Assembly (NCBI GenBank): GCA_014529385.2
Contig: CM043944.1
Location: forward strand, 181,209,304 to 181,273,303
DNA from: Adiantum capillus-veneris
Taxonomy: Eukaryota; Streptophyta; Polypodiopsida; Polypodiales; Pteridaceae
Length of the DNA: 64,000 bases
Direction: 5' to 3'
Shown here piece by piece: positions 1 through 12,506 of this stretch. The notes beneath the pieces are model-generated. The model was not told the DNA's origin. It saw nothing but the letters and a program-made list of their open reading frames with translations, and did not search any database. The position numbers were made by a program, and so were the translations under genes. Position 1 is the stretch's first letter. Every line of letters starts with the position of its first letter.

Positions 1-1587
1 TAACTCATGCTATGCACACATTATGCACCAGAGCTTGTAAAAAAGAAGAAGGATAAAAGGTGTTACTTACAAATCTCTAGCAATGTTGATAAGGATGGCA
101 TATGATGCTATTTTATCAATTGATGCATTGCTAGCAAGTCCAACCTAATATAATCATCGACAAAAAGAAGAAGAAAAGGAGGAAGAAGAAGTGCTTTGAA
201 GCCCGGCATCAATACCAAAGTGTGAGAAAAGCTTGCAATGTAGGGAATCCAAATATGTGGTCAAAACTTAGATCTAACCTCATATGCATTTCCTACTGAC
301 TATCTTTTGAAACTTGCAAGTTATGGCAAAACATGTACTAGCTTTAGGTTTTTGGCAATCTTTGGGATGATCTAATATAGTGCCAAAGATGCTTGCCTAT
401 CCCAAAATCTCTACTAATGTGAAGAAGACAAAATTGTGAAGTAACAGAGAAAGGAAATGGATATTAAAAGGTAGTATAATCTCAAAATCATAATTAGACC
501 ATAACACTCTTTACTAATCAACCACATAAACCATAAACACTAACTAATTTTAAAAATTGACAAGTACACACGACTTATTAGTCTATAGTAGAGCTTGAAT
601 ATGTCACTTTAACTTTTTTGGTGTGGTTGGTGACAAGTGGATGAAAGTGTCAAAAGACCTCTCCTCCAAGTCCTACGTCGTGGGCAACGATGCCAATATC
701 GACAAATACATCAAGATCCGACTGTGTAAAAGCGAGGACTCTGACTATCATAATAGCAATTTAAGGACATTGTTGCACCAATTATGGTAAGAGGCTCTAA
801 ACATCATAGACACAGTGTTCTCTAGAGAGCTATATGAATCTAACACTCAATATCTATACTAACGAGCTATGCACACTCTACCATCCTATGAGCTTTGATG
901 ATAGGTGAAATAGTTGTCTATACTATTCAAAAATCTACTAGCACAAAACTCTAGGATATCAAGGCCATAGGAGACCGTATCGTAATAGCTAATTGCAAAT
1001 AAAAAAATTGTTCCTAAATGGAAAAAACACCTAATCTTATCCAAATCACACAATCTTAGATTCTAATGGCTTAATATCAGTGAGAGTTGTGTGGGAGATC
1101 TCTGACCAATGATTGCTTCTCTTTGGAAGTTTTATGTTTATGGATATTGATGATTAGCACCTTATGTGTGCTTGAGCTTTGTTGAGAGCAGTTTTTAACT
1201 CTCCACAGGGAGCTCACTTCGGGTCACATTTTTTCTTACATTTCATTGGTGCTTGTTTGATTGTATATCCTATGCCTGTTTGATTGCCTGTCTTGCTATA
1301 TTAGAGTGATAATTTCATATTTTTTATATACGTTGTATTGTGGATATTGCCATTGTATCTCATTGTGGAGTCGATTTTCGCTTGTTTGGCAATCTCGATC
1401 GTTTTGGAGACTCAATCCCGAAAAGTCCTTTTTGAGACTGTGGCTAGTCGTGTTTGCATAGCCTTTTGTGAAAGCTGTTACGTGAGGTTTTTCTTGAAAT
1501 TGAGCACTAGGGACCGAGCTATCAAGTGAGATGGATTAGGTTGCTAGAGATCAGTATTCGTGGCCTCGCCATAAGAGATGTATCGAC
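1..1587. other. AT-rich stretch without a recognisable gene
   Basis: No open frame with a recognisable domain is visible on either strand. The stretch before 1588 may include a decayed copia LTR, because a primer-binding-site-like sequence and a copia gag follow it, but no matching second LTR is visible in the window. Confidence 0.5.
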
Positions 1588-1600
1588 TGGTATCGGTGCT
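1588..1600 (+). promoter_or_regulatory. Degenerate primer-binding site (initiator-Met type)
   Basis: The sequence TGGTATCGGTGCT differs only slightly from TGGTATCAGAGCT, the usual plant retrotransposon site complementary to the 3' end of initiator tRNA-Met. It lies about 420 bp before a copia gag fragment, which is where a PBS would be expected. It may be coincidental, and no LTR pair confirms it. Confidence 0.4.
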
Positions 1601-2017
1601 TTGATCCCAAGTTGATAGTCTTTCAATAGTTTCTTTGAGAAGTTTATGCCAGTGTATGCCCAATCAGTACTCTTTGTTGCTTTATGCATTGTTTTTTGTT
1701 GACTTTTGCTTGAGATTTTGATCTTTGTATATAGGAGACTGTGTCGGATTTATTTCATCGCGAGTTGTCTAGTTTTTCTCTACAACGCTCTTTTACATTG
1801 GCCTTACGATGATTGTGTTGAGTTTCTAGTTGAGATTTTGATCTCTGCGTAGAGAATATTGATCTCTAGTTGAGTTTCTAGTTGAGATTTTGATCTCTGA
1901 GTAGAGAATATTGCTAAAATTTTTGCGACAAAATGGACTTAAGCTCTTAGTGTTATTCTCTTCCAATTATCTATTGTCACTATAGTTGGATCTTCTGGGA
2001 CAGAAGATTACTACATA

Positions 2018-2270
2018 GTGAAATTTGATGGTACAAATTTCACTATATGGAAGCAGAGAATATTTGATCTCCTAATCAACAAAGGATGTGCAGTGCCATT
2101 AAAAGAGCGCAAAGAGGGTTTGTACATTGATGATCATTGGGAGAAGTTTGATGCTCCTGCCATGGCAACTATTAGGTTGCATCTTGGTGAATCAATATTC
2201 TTCAGGATTATGAACAAGGCCAATGCTAAAGAACTATGGTCTCAAAAGTTAAAACATACAATTCTATAGG
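2018..2270 (+). pseudogene. gag: Ty1/copia gag N-terminal fragment
   Basis: The 83-residue frame starts with a pattern typical of plant copia Gag (KFDGTNFTIWKQRI, then a helix ending KANAKELW), matching the DUF4219/UBN2 type N-terminus. Gag would form the virus-like particle of the retrotransposon. The frame ends after about 83 residues where intact copia polyproteins run past 1,000. No zinc knuckle, integrase or RT follows, so this is a truncated remnant. The PBS-like site at 1588 supports the assignment. Confidence 0.6.
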
Positions 2271-4329
2271 ATACAACAAGTAGAAATAGCTCTTCATGTC
2301 TGGGTAGTAATTCATAACATGAAGAGAATCAATGAAATAAGCATGGAAAGATGAAGCAAACGGTATCAATTGCATTAGCATCTCGTAGGCACAAATGAAA
2401 AAATTCTCATGATAGCCAGATATCGCTCTGCAAGACTCTTGTCCACTTAATTGATTGTTGCTTAAAAGTGAACGAACTAAGGTTTTGAGATCTGGCACAA
2501 GGCTATCTCATAGTATCCAAACTCAATGGTTGAGGGCTCATAGGAACTGTTTTAAAATCTACACTAGGCATATCAAAATAGTCTTACAAAAGAATATTCT
2601 TACGATTGTATTTTCATGTATTTACAAACGTTGGCTTAGACATTAAATGTGCATAAAAGGAATTATCCCACTTGAGCAAAATTTGAAGGGGACCACCACG
2701 TTGCAGGAAATCTTCAATCAAAATATTTTGATGGCTATCTAATTGTTTAGTCGATCAACAATCATCTTGGAAATGCATCAACCGCCTAGATGCAATTTCC
2801 ATTGCATCATGCCATAACATCTTGCATAGGAAACTTTTGCGTGGGCAGTTGGCACAATTCTAAGATAGTCTCGAGTGGTCATTAAAATTTGTTTGGGGTA
2901 CTTTCAAGATGGTTTTTGATGGTTATCAAAATTTATATGCACGAAGAATATATTGTTTACCAACGCATGAAAATTTTGTAAGAATTCTAGCACCCTTTTT
3001 GCACCTAGCATTTAGACACAAATTTTCACCACATGGCACCGTAGGGCCATGCTTTGGAAATTTGCACTTTTGAGCCTTTGAGGCATTTCAAGACAATCAA
3101 ATTTTGAGAGCTAATTGACATTATCTTTGAAGTCCATTAACCACCTAGACACAAATTTCCATGAGGCCATACGACCATGCCATCTAGGAAATGTGCATGT
3201 GTGTAATTGACGCAATTTCCACACAATCTTCCATGGTCGTAAAATATTTCATGTGTGTGGGATAGAGCACCCCTATCCTTCAATCGTGCCAATTTAAAGA
3301 GAATTTTGGTACTGTCTTGAAAGTGTGTCAACCATCAAGGCGCAAATTTCCACAACATGATCCCATACGACCATGCATAGGAAATTTACATCTCAACACC
3401 AACCATTTAGATGTAGATTTCCATTGCAAAGCGCCAGACAAGCATGCATGCAAGATTTGTGCCTTGGCAAATGATGCAATTCCAAGACAATCATTGATGT
3501 TGTCAAAATTTGCATGTGTAAGAGATATGCAATGTTCACCTCCAAAGGTTCCGTTATTTTTTCATTTGCAATAGTCATCGTCATAGTTTGTCATCAATTC
3601 AAGCCATCATACGCATTGAAGTATTTGTTTTGCTTGAGTTTGCTAAAAGAAACTTTGGTGTGAGCGCAAGGCCGTTGAGGGGTGCACCACAAGTCGCAAG
3701 CAACAACTTGGGTTAAAATTTTATCTCCTTCTTAGTTAAGGAATTGTAGGGTTGTCATCAATAGTGGCATGGACAATTTTCCACCAATTGATGACAACGT
3801 GAGGGAGATGGTAGAGTAGTCTGGGGGCATCTTGCTTGGATCAATCAGGCATGATCCTTCACCATCACCATCAACACCAACACCAGACTGGAGCCAATTT
3901 CAATGGAGGTCATGATGCAATCAATGATGACGTTTCTCGTACAATATGATGTTGCATGGGTCCATGTAGAAAGGGATCAGATGACTGCATTGAAGGGATC
4001 AAATTGCTGTAGAGAAAGATGGTGAGGGAAGGAGACTTTCTCTCAAAGTGGAACACGAAGACTGGCAGTTAGCCACGGGAGCATAGAGACTCACAGTTGA
4101 GCAAGATAGGGAGGCATAGAGACTTGTAGTGGAGTAAGAAAGGGGCCGACACATGCAAGAGCTAGCTCAATTGGTTTTTACAAATGCAACCTCATCCCAA
4201 GCCAACACATGTACATCAAGTAAGTGTTTAATATTGACGGTGATGTAAAAAATGACCTTTAGTAATTATGATGGTAAGATAGATGCATCCAAAATCTATT
4301 CGTGTTTCTTCAATTCAATTCTTATTTTG
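2271..4329. other. Intergenic stretch with weak diverged repeats
   Basis: No gene is recognised. Between about 2770 and 3570 a motif of the form (CAACCAYYTAGACRCAAATTTCC) recurs in degraded form near 2776, 3005, 3127, 3324 and 3395, often followed by CATACGACCATGC and GGAAAT. This looks like an old, irregular tandem repeat. The rest is AT-rich. Confidence 0.4.
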
Positions 4330-5045
4330 CCACTACTAGGAATTCTTGCAATGATAAGGTTTTAGTTGCTACAATTTACGCGATGGGTGACACCATTAAT
4401 TGGTATTACTTGTGGTAAGAGCAGTAGGCTAAGCTTCATCAAGAAGGGAGTTATCCTTATTACCCCATCTTCTGTGATTGAGATAGGTTTCACACAGCTC
4501 TTAATCTTGCTTTATGCCACCAAGTTATTTGCAATGACTCAAGGATGAGTGGCTTGAAGTTTGTCAGAACGACACACAAGTCTGAACGGCAGCTTGTAGC
4601 TTAGCTTTGGGAGCCAAGAGAATTGTCTCAAAACTTCCCTCCATAGTTTGGACAAGGAAATCAAGTTTGATGTCCATTTCACCAAGCCTAAGGACTTGAA
4701 GAGGCTATCAATGTGGTGTTAGAGCATGAATAGGATAACAATGATGGTAATCCAAAGGTGGCCAACAAGAAACTCAATCAAGCACATAATAATGTTAATA
4801 AAGGGTTGAGAAAAGTCTAGGAGTCAACTCTCGTTGACTCTAGACGAAGAAGTTGCAAAAGGAATATTTGGTGGATAATTGAATGATGAGAAAAGAGCAC
4901 AGTATGTTCATGATAATCGTTGTTTCAAGCGGAAACATAAGAGTCACATGAAGAGACAATGTTCAAAGAATTCTAAAAATAAAGATGATGCAAGCACGTC
5001 TCTTGTCAATGGTCTTGATCATGAATATTCCTTGTCAAAGCACTA
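4330..5045 (+). pseudogene. gag: Decayed Ty3/gypsy gag remnant
   Basis: Several frames of the plus strand carry pieces resembling a gypsy Gag: a segment ending in MSGLKFVRTTHKSERQLVA, a stretch like the end of the Gag core with LEEAINVVLEHE, and a zinc-knuckle-like CFKRKHKSHMKRQC near 4915-4990 in which the second Cys of the CCHC is Arg. The frames are split by several stops and shifts, so no product is expected. The assignment rests on pattern recognition only. Confidence 0.4.
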
Positions 5046-5227
5046 CTAGAAATCTTTGTTGGTAGGGATGTCAAAGGTTGCTCAAGTGACACATTTTGTG
5101 TTGCTTAAGCAATGTTTGTCACAAAATTGATTTATAGAAGCTTCGCTTATGCATCCAAGTGTTTCTTAAGCAACATTATAACGTTTTTTAATGTCAAAAC
5201 TTGGGAGGTTCCAAGTGTGAGCTCCTT

Positions 5228-5517
<290 letters not shown>

Positions 5518-5520
5518 TTA

Positions 5521-5530
5521 CTCCCCCCTT
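5521..5530 (-). promoter_or_regulatory. Polypurine tract
   Basis: AAGGGGGGAG on the minus strand directly before a TG-starting LTR. It would prime plus-strand DNA synthesis in a gypsy element. The upstream text GTTTTCGAGGACGGAAACTC resembles the end of many plant gypsy elements. Confidence 0.5.
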
Positions 5531-8500
5531 AAGGAAGAGTTTCCGTCCTCGAAAACACAAGTAGTAATATCTTCTTAAGAATACTGATGTTTTCTTTACT
5601 GACGTCCCATAAGTGAGACAATTGTCTGTATGACCGATAATTGGTGCAGTGAGGAGGTTCAATGAAACCAAGAGCAACATCTTGATTTTCTACATTGTTG
5701 TCCGTTTGCAACCACTTGGGTCTAAATGGTAACTCCATTTATGACTCGCTTGAGTGCTGTAAAGGAGTAACCTCAACTAAGAGTTGTCCAAAGGCATAAC
5801 CAGTTTTCAGATCTTCTGAAGGTACTGGAATAATGCAAGGAAACCTTGGCGTAACTTTCCATGCAGTTGTGAGCCAGATTTCCTTCTCGCTTGAGTATCT
5901 TGAAAAGTCCGTAGATAGGGAATGTCCTCGTGTTAGAATTCTAAATAGTTTGGAAGACAAGAACTATATGCTCATCCCTAATGAAGGTTACTTGCCAACA
6001 TACTTTGTTAGCATACCTGGTAAGTCCTTGACGTATGAAAGTATTGACACAATCTCCAACCCCACCACAAGAGGTGTTCAAAAGTCGAAAATCGTAGTTA
6101 AACAAATTGTAGAATAGGGAGAAAATCATCTATTCAGAAATGCGTTGTGCTAACGTATGCTCTTAGCAGATCTTTTAGCACAAGATTACTCTTTGTAATC
6201 CGCCTATTCCCTTGGATAACTGACAGTACTGAGGTGTGTTTTCCTCACGGTTTACAAACAGTCGTCCCAGATGACTGGTAAACGGGGAATCACAATAGTG
6301 TTTAACATTGGTGAAGAATCAACAATGTCTAAAATAAACCATCATGGATAAACTTGAAAAACAAATCCACAAACGCCAAACCGAGCCATGACTTCTATTG
6401 AAAGCAATGTAAATAGTTTCTGAAAAGAAACTAAATACTTTCAGTCGCAATCTTTTGCAAACCTTGCTGAAACGTCTGAATGGAAATAAAAGGTAAAACA
6501 TTGATCACTTCTAGGTACAGACAATGAAACTTTTTCATTAACAACTTATAGCCTTGCTAGATGTATAAACAACCATCTATAATGTACCTTAACAAGTCAT
6601 TCTAAGTATCCGACAATATCTGGCCACAAAATTGCTCCTGATACGTCGTGCTAAAAATGCTCTAGAAAACAGATGTGACCAGCACCTAGGGACTTTGTCG
6701 TGACACATAATTGAAATAATGGCGCCAGTGTCAGTCTAGAGACTCATATTCTCCACATGTGGAATATGTCTCATGTAAGGATGTGTAAAAAAGAACATCC
6801 TTCAAGTATAAGATATACTTGTGTGTGGAGGTAACTGCAAGCACTCTACGACGGGAGTGAGAGGGACCCTCATTAGCGTTGCTCCACACTAGCTAAACCG
6901 AACTCCTTGAGTTCCTAGACCATGTTGTATCCCATGTGACAACATGTGCCAAATTGAACCCAACAAGTAGGTTCGTAACAGCATAAGACAAAAAGATAGA
7001 TTGGACACTTGGCCCAAAATACTTTGTGCCGACATGCCCTTGGCATGGCTCTGTAACATTCAAGCGTACTTAGACGTCTTGAAAAACCAAGCAAAGCATA
7101 CTAAAAATGGAATAACACCAAATCAATAGATGCGTTACCTGGAGATTTGAACGTATTGTACACTTACCTGTATTCCAATGGGGAGGAGCACGTCCCCTAC
7201 CTGGAAAAACAAACAGCATTGTACTGGAAACCCTGGGTGTTGCCAGTGCAATCGAAGCCCTTGGATTAGAATCTATGTAGTCAAACCCCTTGGTAAGACT
7301 CTTTGTAGAAACTGCTCAACTAGTAGATCACGGTAACTAACATAGTCAACCGTGTACAAAATGATTGGAATCAACTTGAAAAGTGTCTCCGTCCGCTACC
7401 GCGTGTGGTAGATTGCGGAATTCTTTCCTTGAAAGTATAACTGGGAGAGATCAACTGTGATCCTTAATGCAGATCAAACTGTGATCCTTAATGCCTATGG
7501 GGTGATGTAATAATCACCCGCCGGGTCTTACCCCAGAACAGTATGTCCATAGAGACGGCGTAGTGCTATAGAGAGAGTAGGAAATCCACACAAGTGAACT
7601 GCCGAGCTCTTATGGACAACCATGATGTCACAACTGATTGCTGTATCTATACTGTCTTGTAGAGATCAGCTGCTGTGAGTTGAAGATTAGTAAAAACTCA
7701 AATGGAGTGTCACACTGAAAACATGTAGTGCAAAAATGACACCCTAAACTTCGTAATGACAAGACCCTTCCTTGTCAATTAACGTCACTGTGTACTGCAT
7801 TGGGTATAACTGTTCGATCTTGAGAACAAGCATCCAAGGAATACCAATTAGTGGGTCTTATCCTTTGGCTCATAGTCCTTATGCAAATAGTGTTCAATCG
7901 ACCGATGAAGACTAATTTGAGTAGCATCTTGGCCACATGCTAGCTGTGAGTTAGAGCACCTTGGCTCAAGCTGACTCATAAGCAAAACATGTATCAAAAG
8001 CTTCTTAGAAGATTGGAGATAGAGAAGGAAAAGAAGAGCATGCTGGGATGAGGAACTTGCCTTAAGTTTTTTACAGTGTGTGCATAAGCTATGTCCTCTT
8101 ACACATCTTATGCTTGACTTGCAGCTTATTGTATAAGCATTCCCCAGTTTTCTGGTTGGACTCTTGCATCGAGAGAGGTAACAAAAAAACACAAAACTCA
8201 TTCCGATCCACCTACCTTGCAGGGGCCATGATTGCCCGTGAGATAAGTATGAGAATTAGGCTCATTTTGGTGTTGTGTGTTGATAGCAACCAACAATCAT
8301 ATTAAACAATCGATCCGTAATCTGTCCTTGACAGTTTAGACTGGTAGGGATTCTGTGAGTGATATTCCCTATTTTGCCAGTTCCTCTGAGCTTTGCTTCA
8401 TATGAAATTGTCAGAGCAGTTTGCTTTGCACAACGACAATAATTGTCAAGTAAAGTGTAAACATGAAAAAACTTAAACTTGGCTAACCTGGTTGTTGCTG

Positions 8501-9769
8501 TAACCAATTGTCATGAAATTTGGAAGGAAAAACTCATTCCAAAATGGCTTATAGCCATATCTGCACAGACGCCGTCGTTTATCCTATACACCTGTTTGGT
8601 ACATAATGAAATTAGCTGCAAACACATTTCCTATTCAAACAATTGCAATTGGAATGAACTAATACTGTGTGGCAAACATTCGGTAGCAGCTGTTGGAAAT
8701 AGTGACAAGGAGTCGTCCATGCCGAGCAACTGGATGTGCTAATTTCCTTGAGAGTCGAAAACACTAACAATTGTCTATGGAGTGGCATCAAATTGAACCG
8801 CTGAGAAACCGTGCTCATTAAGTACACCTGCCAAACAACTTTGTACCCTTGAGCCATAAGAATTATCGGCCGTGCCGAGCCCTGTAAGTATCAGTTCCTT
8901 TTGCATGGCTTGAATATTGTGTAGTCAAGCCCTGCTCGATGTTGATCTCTCAACCAAACAGTGGCTCTTTGCAAACAAAGCAGTGGAAAAAAGTTGACTG
9001 CATACGGAACTTGTCACTGTGCCTGCATGCAAGAGCTACATAACATGTTTGAAAGCATGATCAAACCAAAACAAAAGCTATTTCATATGTTGGCGATAAA
9101 AATAATTAGTCGGCCATGCCAACATCTGTACCATACCCATTTGAGGCATTGCATGTACTTTCCTGAATGCAATTGAATAAGAGTACCAATTGGTAGCAAC
9201 CTGCGGTGCATCATCATTCACTGCTACCTTGGTTGGACAAGAATAATTCTTGAAGCAAGAATTAACTTGTGCAAATATTTGGAATATCCCCTGCAATTGA
9301 CATCATACATAAAACGAGAAAACCTTAAAAACATGAAACCTCAAACCTGTGGATTAGTATGAATCCTTGTGCCCTTGTTGAATCTTGGTCCAGTCTAACC
9401 ACTAGCACATCCCTTGGAGCATCGTTAGAACATGCTATTGGTCGAGTTTTTTGGTGAAAATTAGCTAACACTTTGTGTTGCCCAGTGCAATTCTTGATCG
9501 AAGTGAAATCATCGATGATTTTGGGACAAAAACACCATGGCAAATCTCTTTCCAAAGATGTGGAAGCACTTGGATTTGCTTCCTCTCGATTGTGCTGAGC
9601 ATGCCGTATAATATGGTCGTGCCATTAGCCATGCTTGAGGCCCTTGCTCAATCAATGTGTCTTGAATCAACCCATAACCATCATCCTTTTTGTCCTCTCC
9701 TTGTCGGGATCGATCTTCCGGATTACTAATCTTCCCGTAGAACTGCTTTCGAATCAGTTCTGCCGTTGG
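5531..9769. other. Long stretch with no recognised gene
   Basis: About 4.2 kb without a frame that shows a known domain. By position it should be the interior of the minus-strand element whose polypurine tract is at 5521, but I could not recognise RT, integrase or chromodomain motifs, so it is either very old or unrelated. Confidence 0.5.
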
Positions 9770-10006
9770 GACATTGTCCTGAAACTCGACAGCTCCTCGG
9801 CCCCGGATCTCCGAGCTGGGCGAAGCAAGACGTCAAACTCGGAGGGGTGTGTGCCCGGGGTGGGCATGCCCCCTTAACTGTTTGATTGACCAAAGGCCCT
9901 CCCCTTGGGCGGCCGTATGTGAAACACAAGGAGGTGGAGCGATGGCGATGACCTCCGGCAGCACAGCAGGTGAAGCTGCGCTCACCCTGCCCGCTACAGG
10001 GCTCAG
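9770..10006. other. GC-rich segment of unknown origin
   Basis: Base composition jumps here to clearly GC-rich between AT-rich flanks. Overlapping frames exist on the minus strand, but none shows a recognisable domain. It runs directly into the copia gag at 10007. Confidence 0.4.
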
Positions 10007-10960
10007 ATGCAGGGCACGATAAAGCGCGTTTTTCCCAGCAGGCCCGCGTGCACGCTTTTCGATGCACCCATGCTGCTTATGAAAAAGCAACTATGGTCTG
10101 TTGTAAAACCGAGAGTAAGCGAATTATCCACTTTTGTTGAAGGCACTCTCACTAGGGCCCAAATTGCACAAGCACAAGCTAAAGATGAACAAGCACTAGG
10201 CATAATTATCACATCACTCCACGATAATTATGTGCACTTTACAAAGAGCTGCACCACTGCAATCCAAGAATGGGATATTTTGCAACATAACTTTGGTGCT
10301 AAACAAAAGCAAAGTAAGATTAGCTTTAAAAAAATTCTTTACAAACTTACTATGCTTCAGAGGGAGGATGTTTCAAGCCTCGTTAACAAACTAATGAGCA
10401 TAATCACGCAGCTTACTTACATTTAGTGCCAAGTCCCGGAAGAAGATCAAGTCGCTATGCTCCTGAGTGCTCTACCTGAAAGTTTTGACAACATAGTCAC
10501 AGTCTTAGAGCAAAAAGAGCCCATACCTTCTCTACAATATGTCACAGGGGCAATCAATGAAGAAGAAAAAAAAATAAGAAGAAATTTGATAAATCTAAAT
10601 CAGTGGGAGGAGCTTGTTTTGCATCATCATCACCATCATCTAGGGCATCATCATCATCATCATCTAGGTTAAATAACAAGATGTGTTATTTTGCATCATC
10701 ATCATCACCATCATCTAGGGCATCAGCATCATCACCTAGGTTAAATAACAAGATATGTTATGAGTGTGGCAAGCCTGGACACTTCTCCAAGGACTGCTAC
10801 AAGGACAAGTATTGTAGCAATTGCGGCATCAAAGGTCATTCACCATCAAAATACCAAGGAAACAACAACAAAGACAAAGCTAGAGTCAATCTAGCAGAGG
10901 AAAAAGATGGAGATTCAAATCAAAAGGAAGAGAATTGTCTCCATGTGTGTACCGTCCCCA
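10007..10960 (+). pseudogene. gag: Ty1/copia gag with zinc knuckles
   Basis: The first frame (10007-10426) carries a UBN2-type copia Gag core: residues like LWSVVKP, ALGIIITSLHDNYVHF, TAIQEWDILQHNFG and a long helix. A stop at 10426 separates the continuation from 10457 (LLSALPESFDNIV). A second frame (10603-11058) carries the nucleocapsid knuckle CYECGKPGHFSKDC and a second, damaged one, CSNCGIKGHSPSKY, whose last Cys is Tyr. At least one stop and one frameshift separate the parts. No protease, integrase or RT follows before the LTR-like start at 11151. The product would package retrotransposon RNA; this copy is dead. Confidence 0.7.
10619..10761. repeat. 72-bp tandem duplication inside copia gag
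   Basis: Two near-identical units begin at 10619 and 10691, each starting TTGCATCATCATC and ending in TTAAATAACAAGAT(G/A)TGTTAT. The duplication lies just before the zinc knuckle and adds Ser/His-rich sequence depending on frame. Confidence 0.85.
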
Positions 10961-11138
10961 AATACTTTTACGAGTATACTGATGTATTGTGGATATGGAT
11001 GGTCATCCACCTTCTTTGTTTAAGGGGAGTATTTATTAGTCTGTGTAACACCATATGATGAGACCACTCAGTCTGTGTGACTATTAGCTTGTGCGGCTTT
11101 AGGGCTTGATTCATCTTATTTGAGTATAGTCCATGCCT

Positions 11139-11892
11139 AAGGGGAGGATTGTTGGGATAGGCATGTCCTTCTATAACCATGGGAGACACCTCTACACTTG
11201 CATAGCTTCCTATATGGCATCTGACCTATGTGTTGTAAGGTTCTCTAGTATGGCTATGTGTAAGCCAAAAAGATGAGGAACTCCAGCCGGATATTTACTC
11301 CACGCTTATAAATAAAGCACTCTATGTACATATTTTTTATGCTATGGTGTGTATTTTAATGTAGTACCTTTTGGGTCAAAATCAAGAGTACTCTTTCTCT
11401 CTCTCTCTCTCTCTCTAACTGTGTAAGCTATGTCTGCACATACACACAAACCTCCTTGAGCACACACATACCCACCATGCCCCACACTAGACCCTAGGGC
11501 AACCTTTCTGATGTGTTCTATTGCAGATTTTGAGACCTAAATTATGATGGATCATAATTTTGGTACCTCCTCAAAATGTGACCAAACTGGGTAGGTTAGT
11601 GTCCCTAAGTGTCCTTGACCTTCTCCTAAAGTTTTGTAACATTTGGACTCCGTTTGAGTGCCGAAACGGGTTAATGACTAAGTCTGGTGACTTAGGACAT
11701 AAGTAGATTGCTTGATCTAAGAGCAAGAGATTTGCATGTTTTAGAGTTAGAGTTATTCCGTGGGTTCACTTCTCAAGGTTTACACCCTCGAAGAGTCTCC
11801 GTTCCCCATTCAAATCGCTTCCTTGAGTATTGACATTATGTTAGTGCCAAAAAGCTATGCTATAGACATCCGTCACGACGACCAGCCAACAT
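11139..11892 (+). mobile_element. LTR with upstream polypurine tract
   Basis: AAGGGGAGGA at 11139-11148 is followed by TGTTGGGATAGG at 11151, a typical polypurine tract plus LTR start, consistent with the 3' LTR of the copia element whose gag lies upstream. TATAAATAAAG near 11309 resembles a TATA box overlapping a polyadenylation signal. The right end is uncertain: CCAACA at 11886-11891 could be the LTR end because a PBS follows, but a short (CT)n at 11394-11416 and the length of about 740 bp may mean two elements are fused. Confidence 0.5.
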
Positions 11893-11910
11893 TGGCACCA
11901 TTGCCGGGGA
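11893..11910 (+). promoter_or_regulatory. Primer-binding site (Asp type)
   Basis: TGGCACCATTGCCGGGGA differs at two positions from TGGCGCCGTTGCCGGGGA, the site used by many plant gypsy elements (Athila/Tat style, primed by tRNA-Asp). It follows a CA-ended sequence by one base. No recognisable gag follows; family B sequence begins about 600 bp downstream. Confidence 0.55.
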
Positions 11911-12055
11911 CTTGCTAAAATAACTTTTTATTCATCTCTATCTCTACCTCGATCTTTGTTTGGTTCTGCCTTTCTAGTTCCAAGCTTAGTGCTTGAATCT
12001 AGTAACTCCATTATGCTATGCCTTACTAATACATATTTCCAAATTTGGGGCCATG

Positions 12056-12058
<3 letters not shown>

Positions 12059-12124
<66 letters not shown>
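12059..12124. repeat. (CT)n(AC)n compound microsatellite
   Basis: About 40 bp of CT repeats followed by about 24 bp of AC repeats. A separate (TG)n run lies at 12361-12381. Confidence 0.9.
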
Positions 12125-12125
<1 letters not shown>

Positions 12126-12506
12126 TCATGTTCATTGTTTGAGTAGTCCTATTTGATTAGATTTCAAAACTTCTCTTGTGTATAACTTGAAGACTTCTCT
12201 ATGTGTCAACACCTGAGTCATGTGGATGTGCACATGAGAGTTCTCTATTGGATTTGGGGTGGGTGTCTATAGAATTGTGTATGATCAAATTGGTCAAATT
12301 TAGTTATGTTACCTCCGTTTTAACAAAGTGGAGGGTAAGTATCTTCTTTGATGTGTTTATGTGTGTGTGTGTGTGTGTGTTTTTGTATCTTCTGGTACTA
12401 CTACCTCAAATACATAAGTAGTACCTTGGACTAAGTCAAATATATAATGTAGTACCATTGGATTACTATAACATGTGCTATGTTTGATATTATATGTGTT
12501 TATGGG

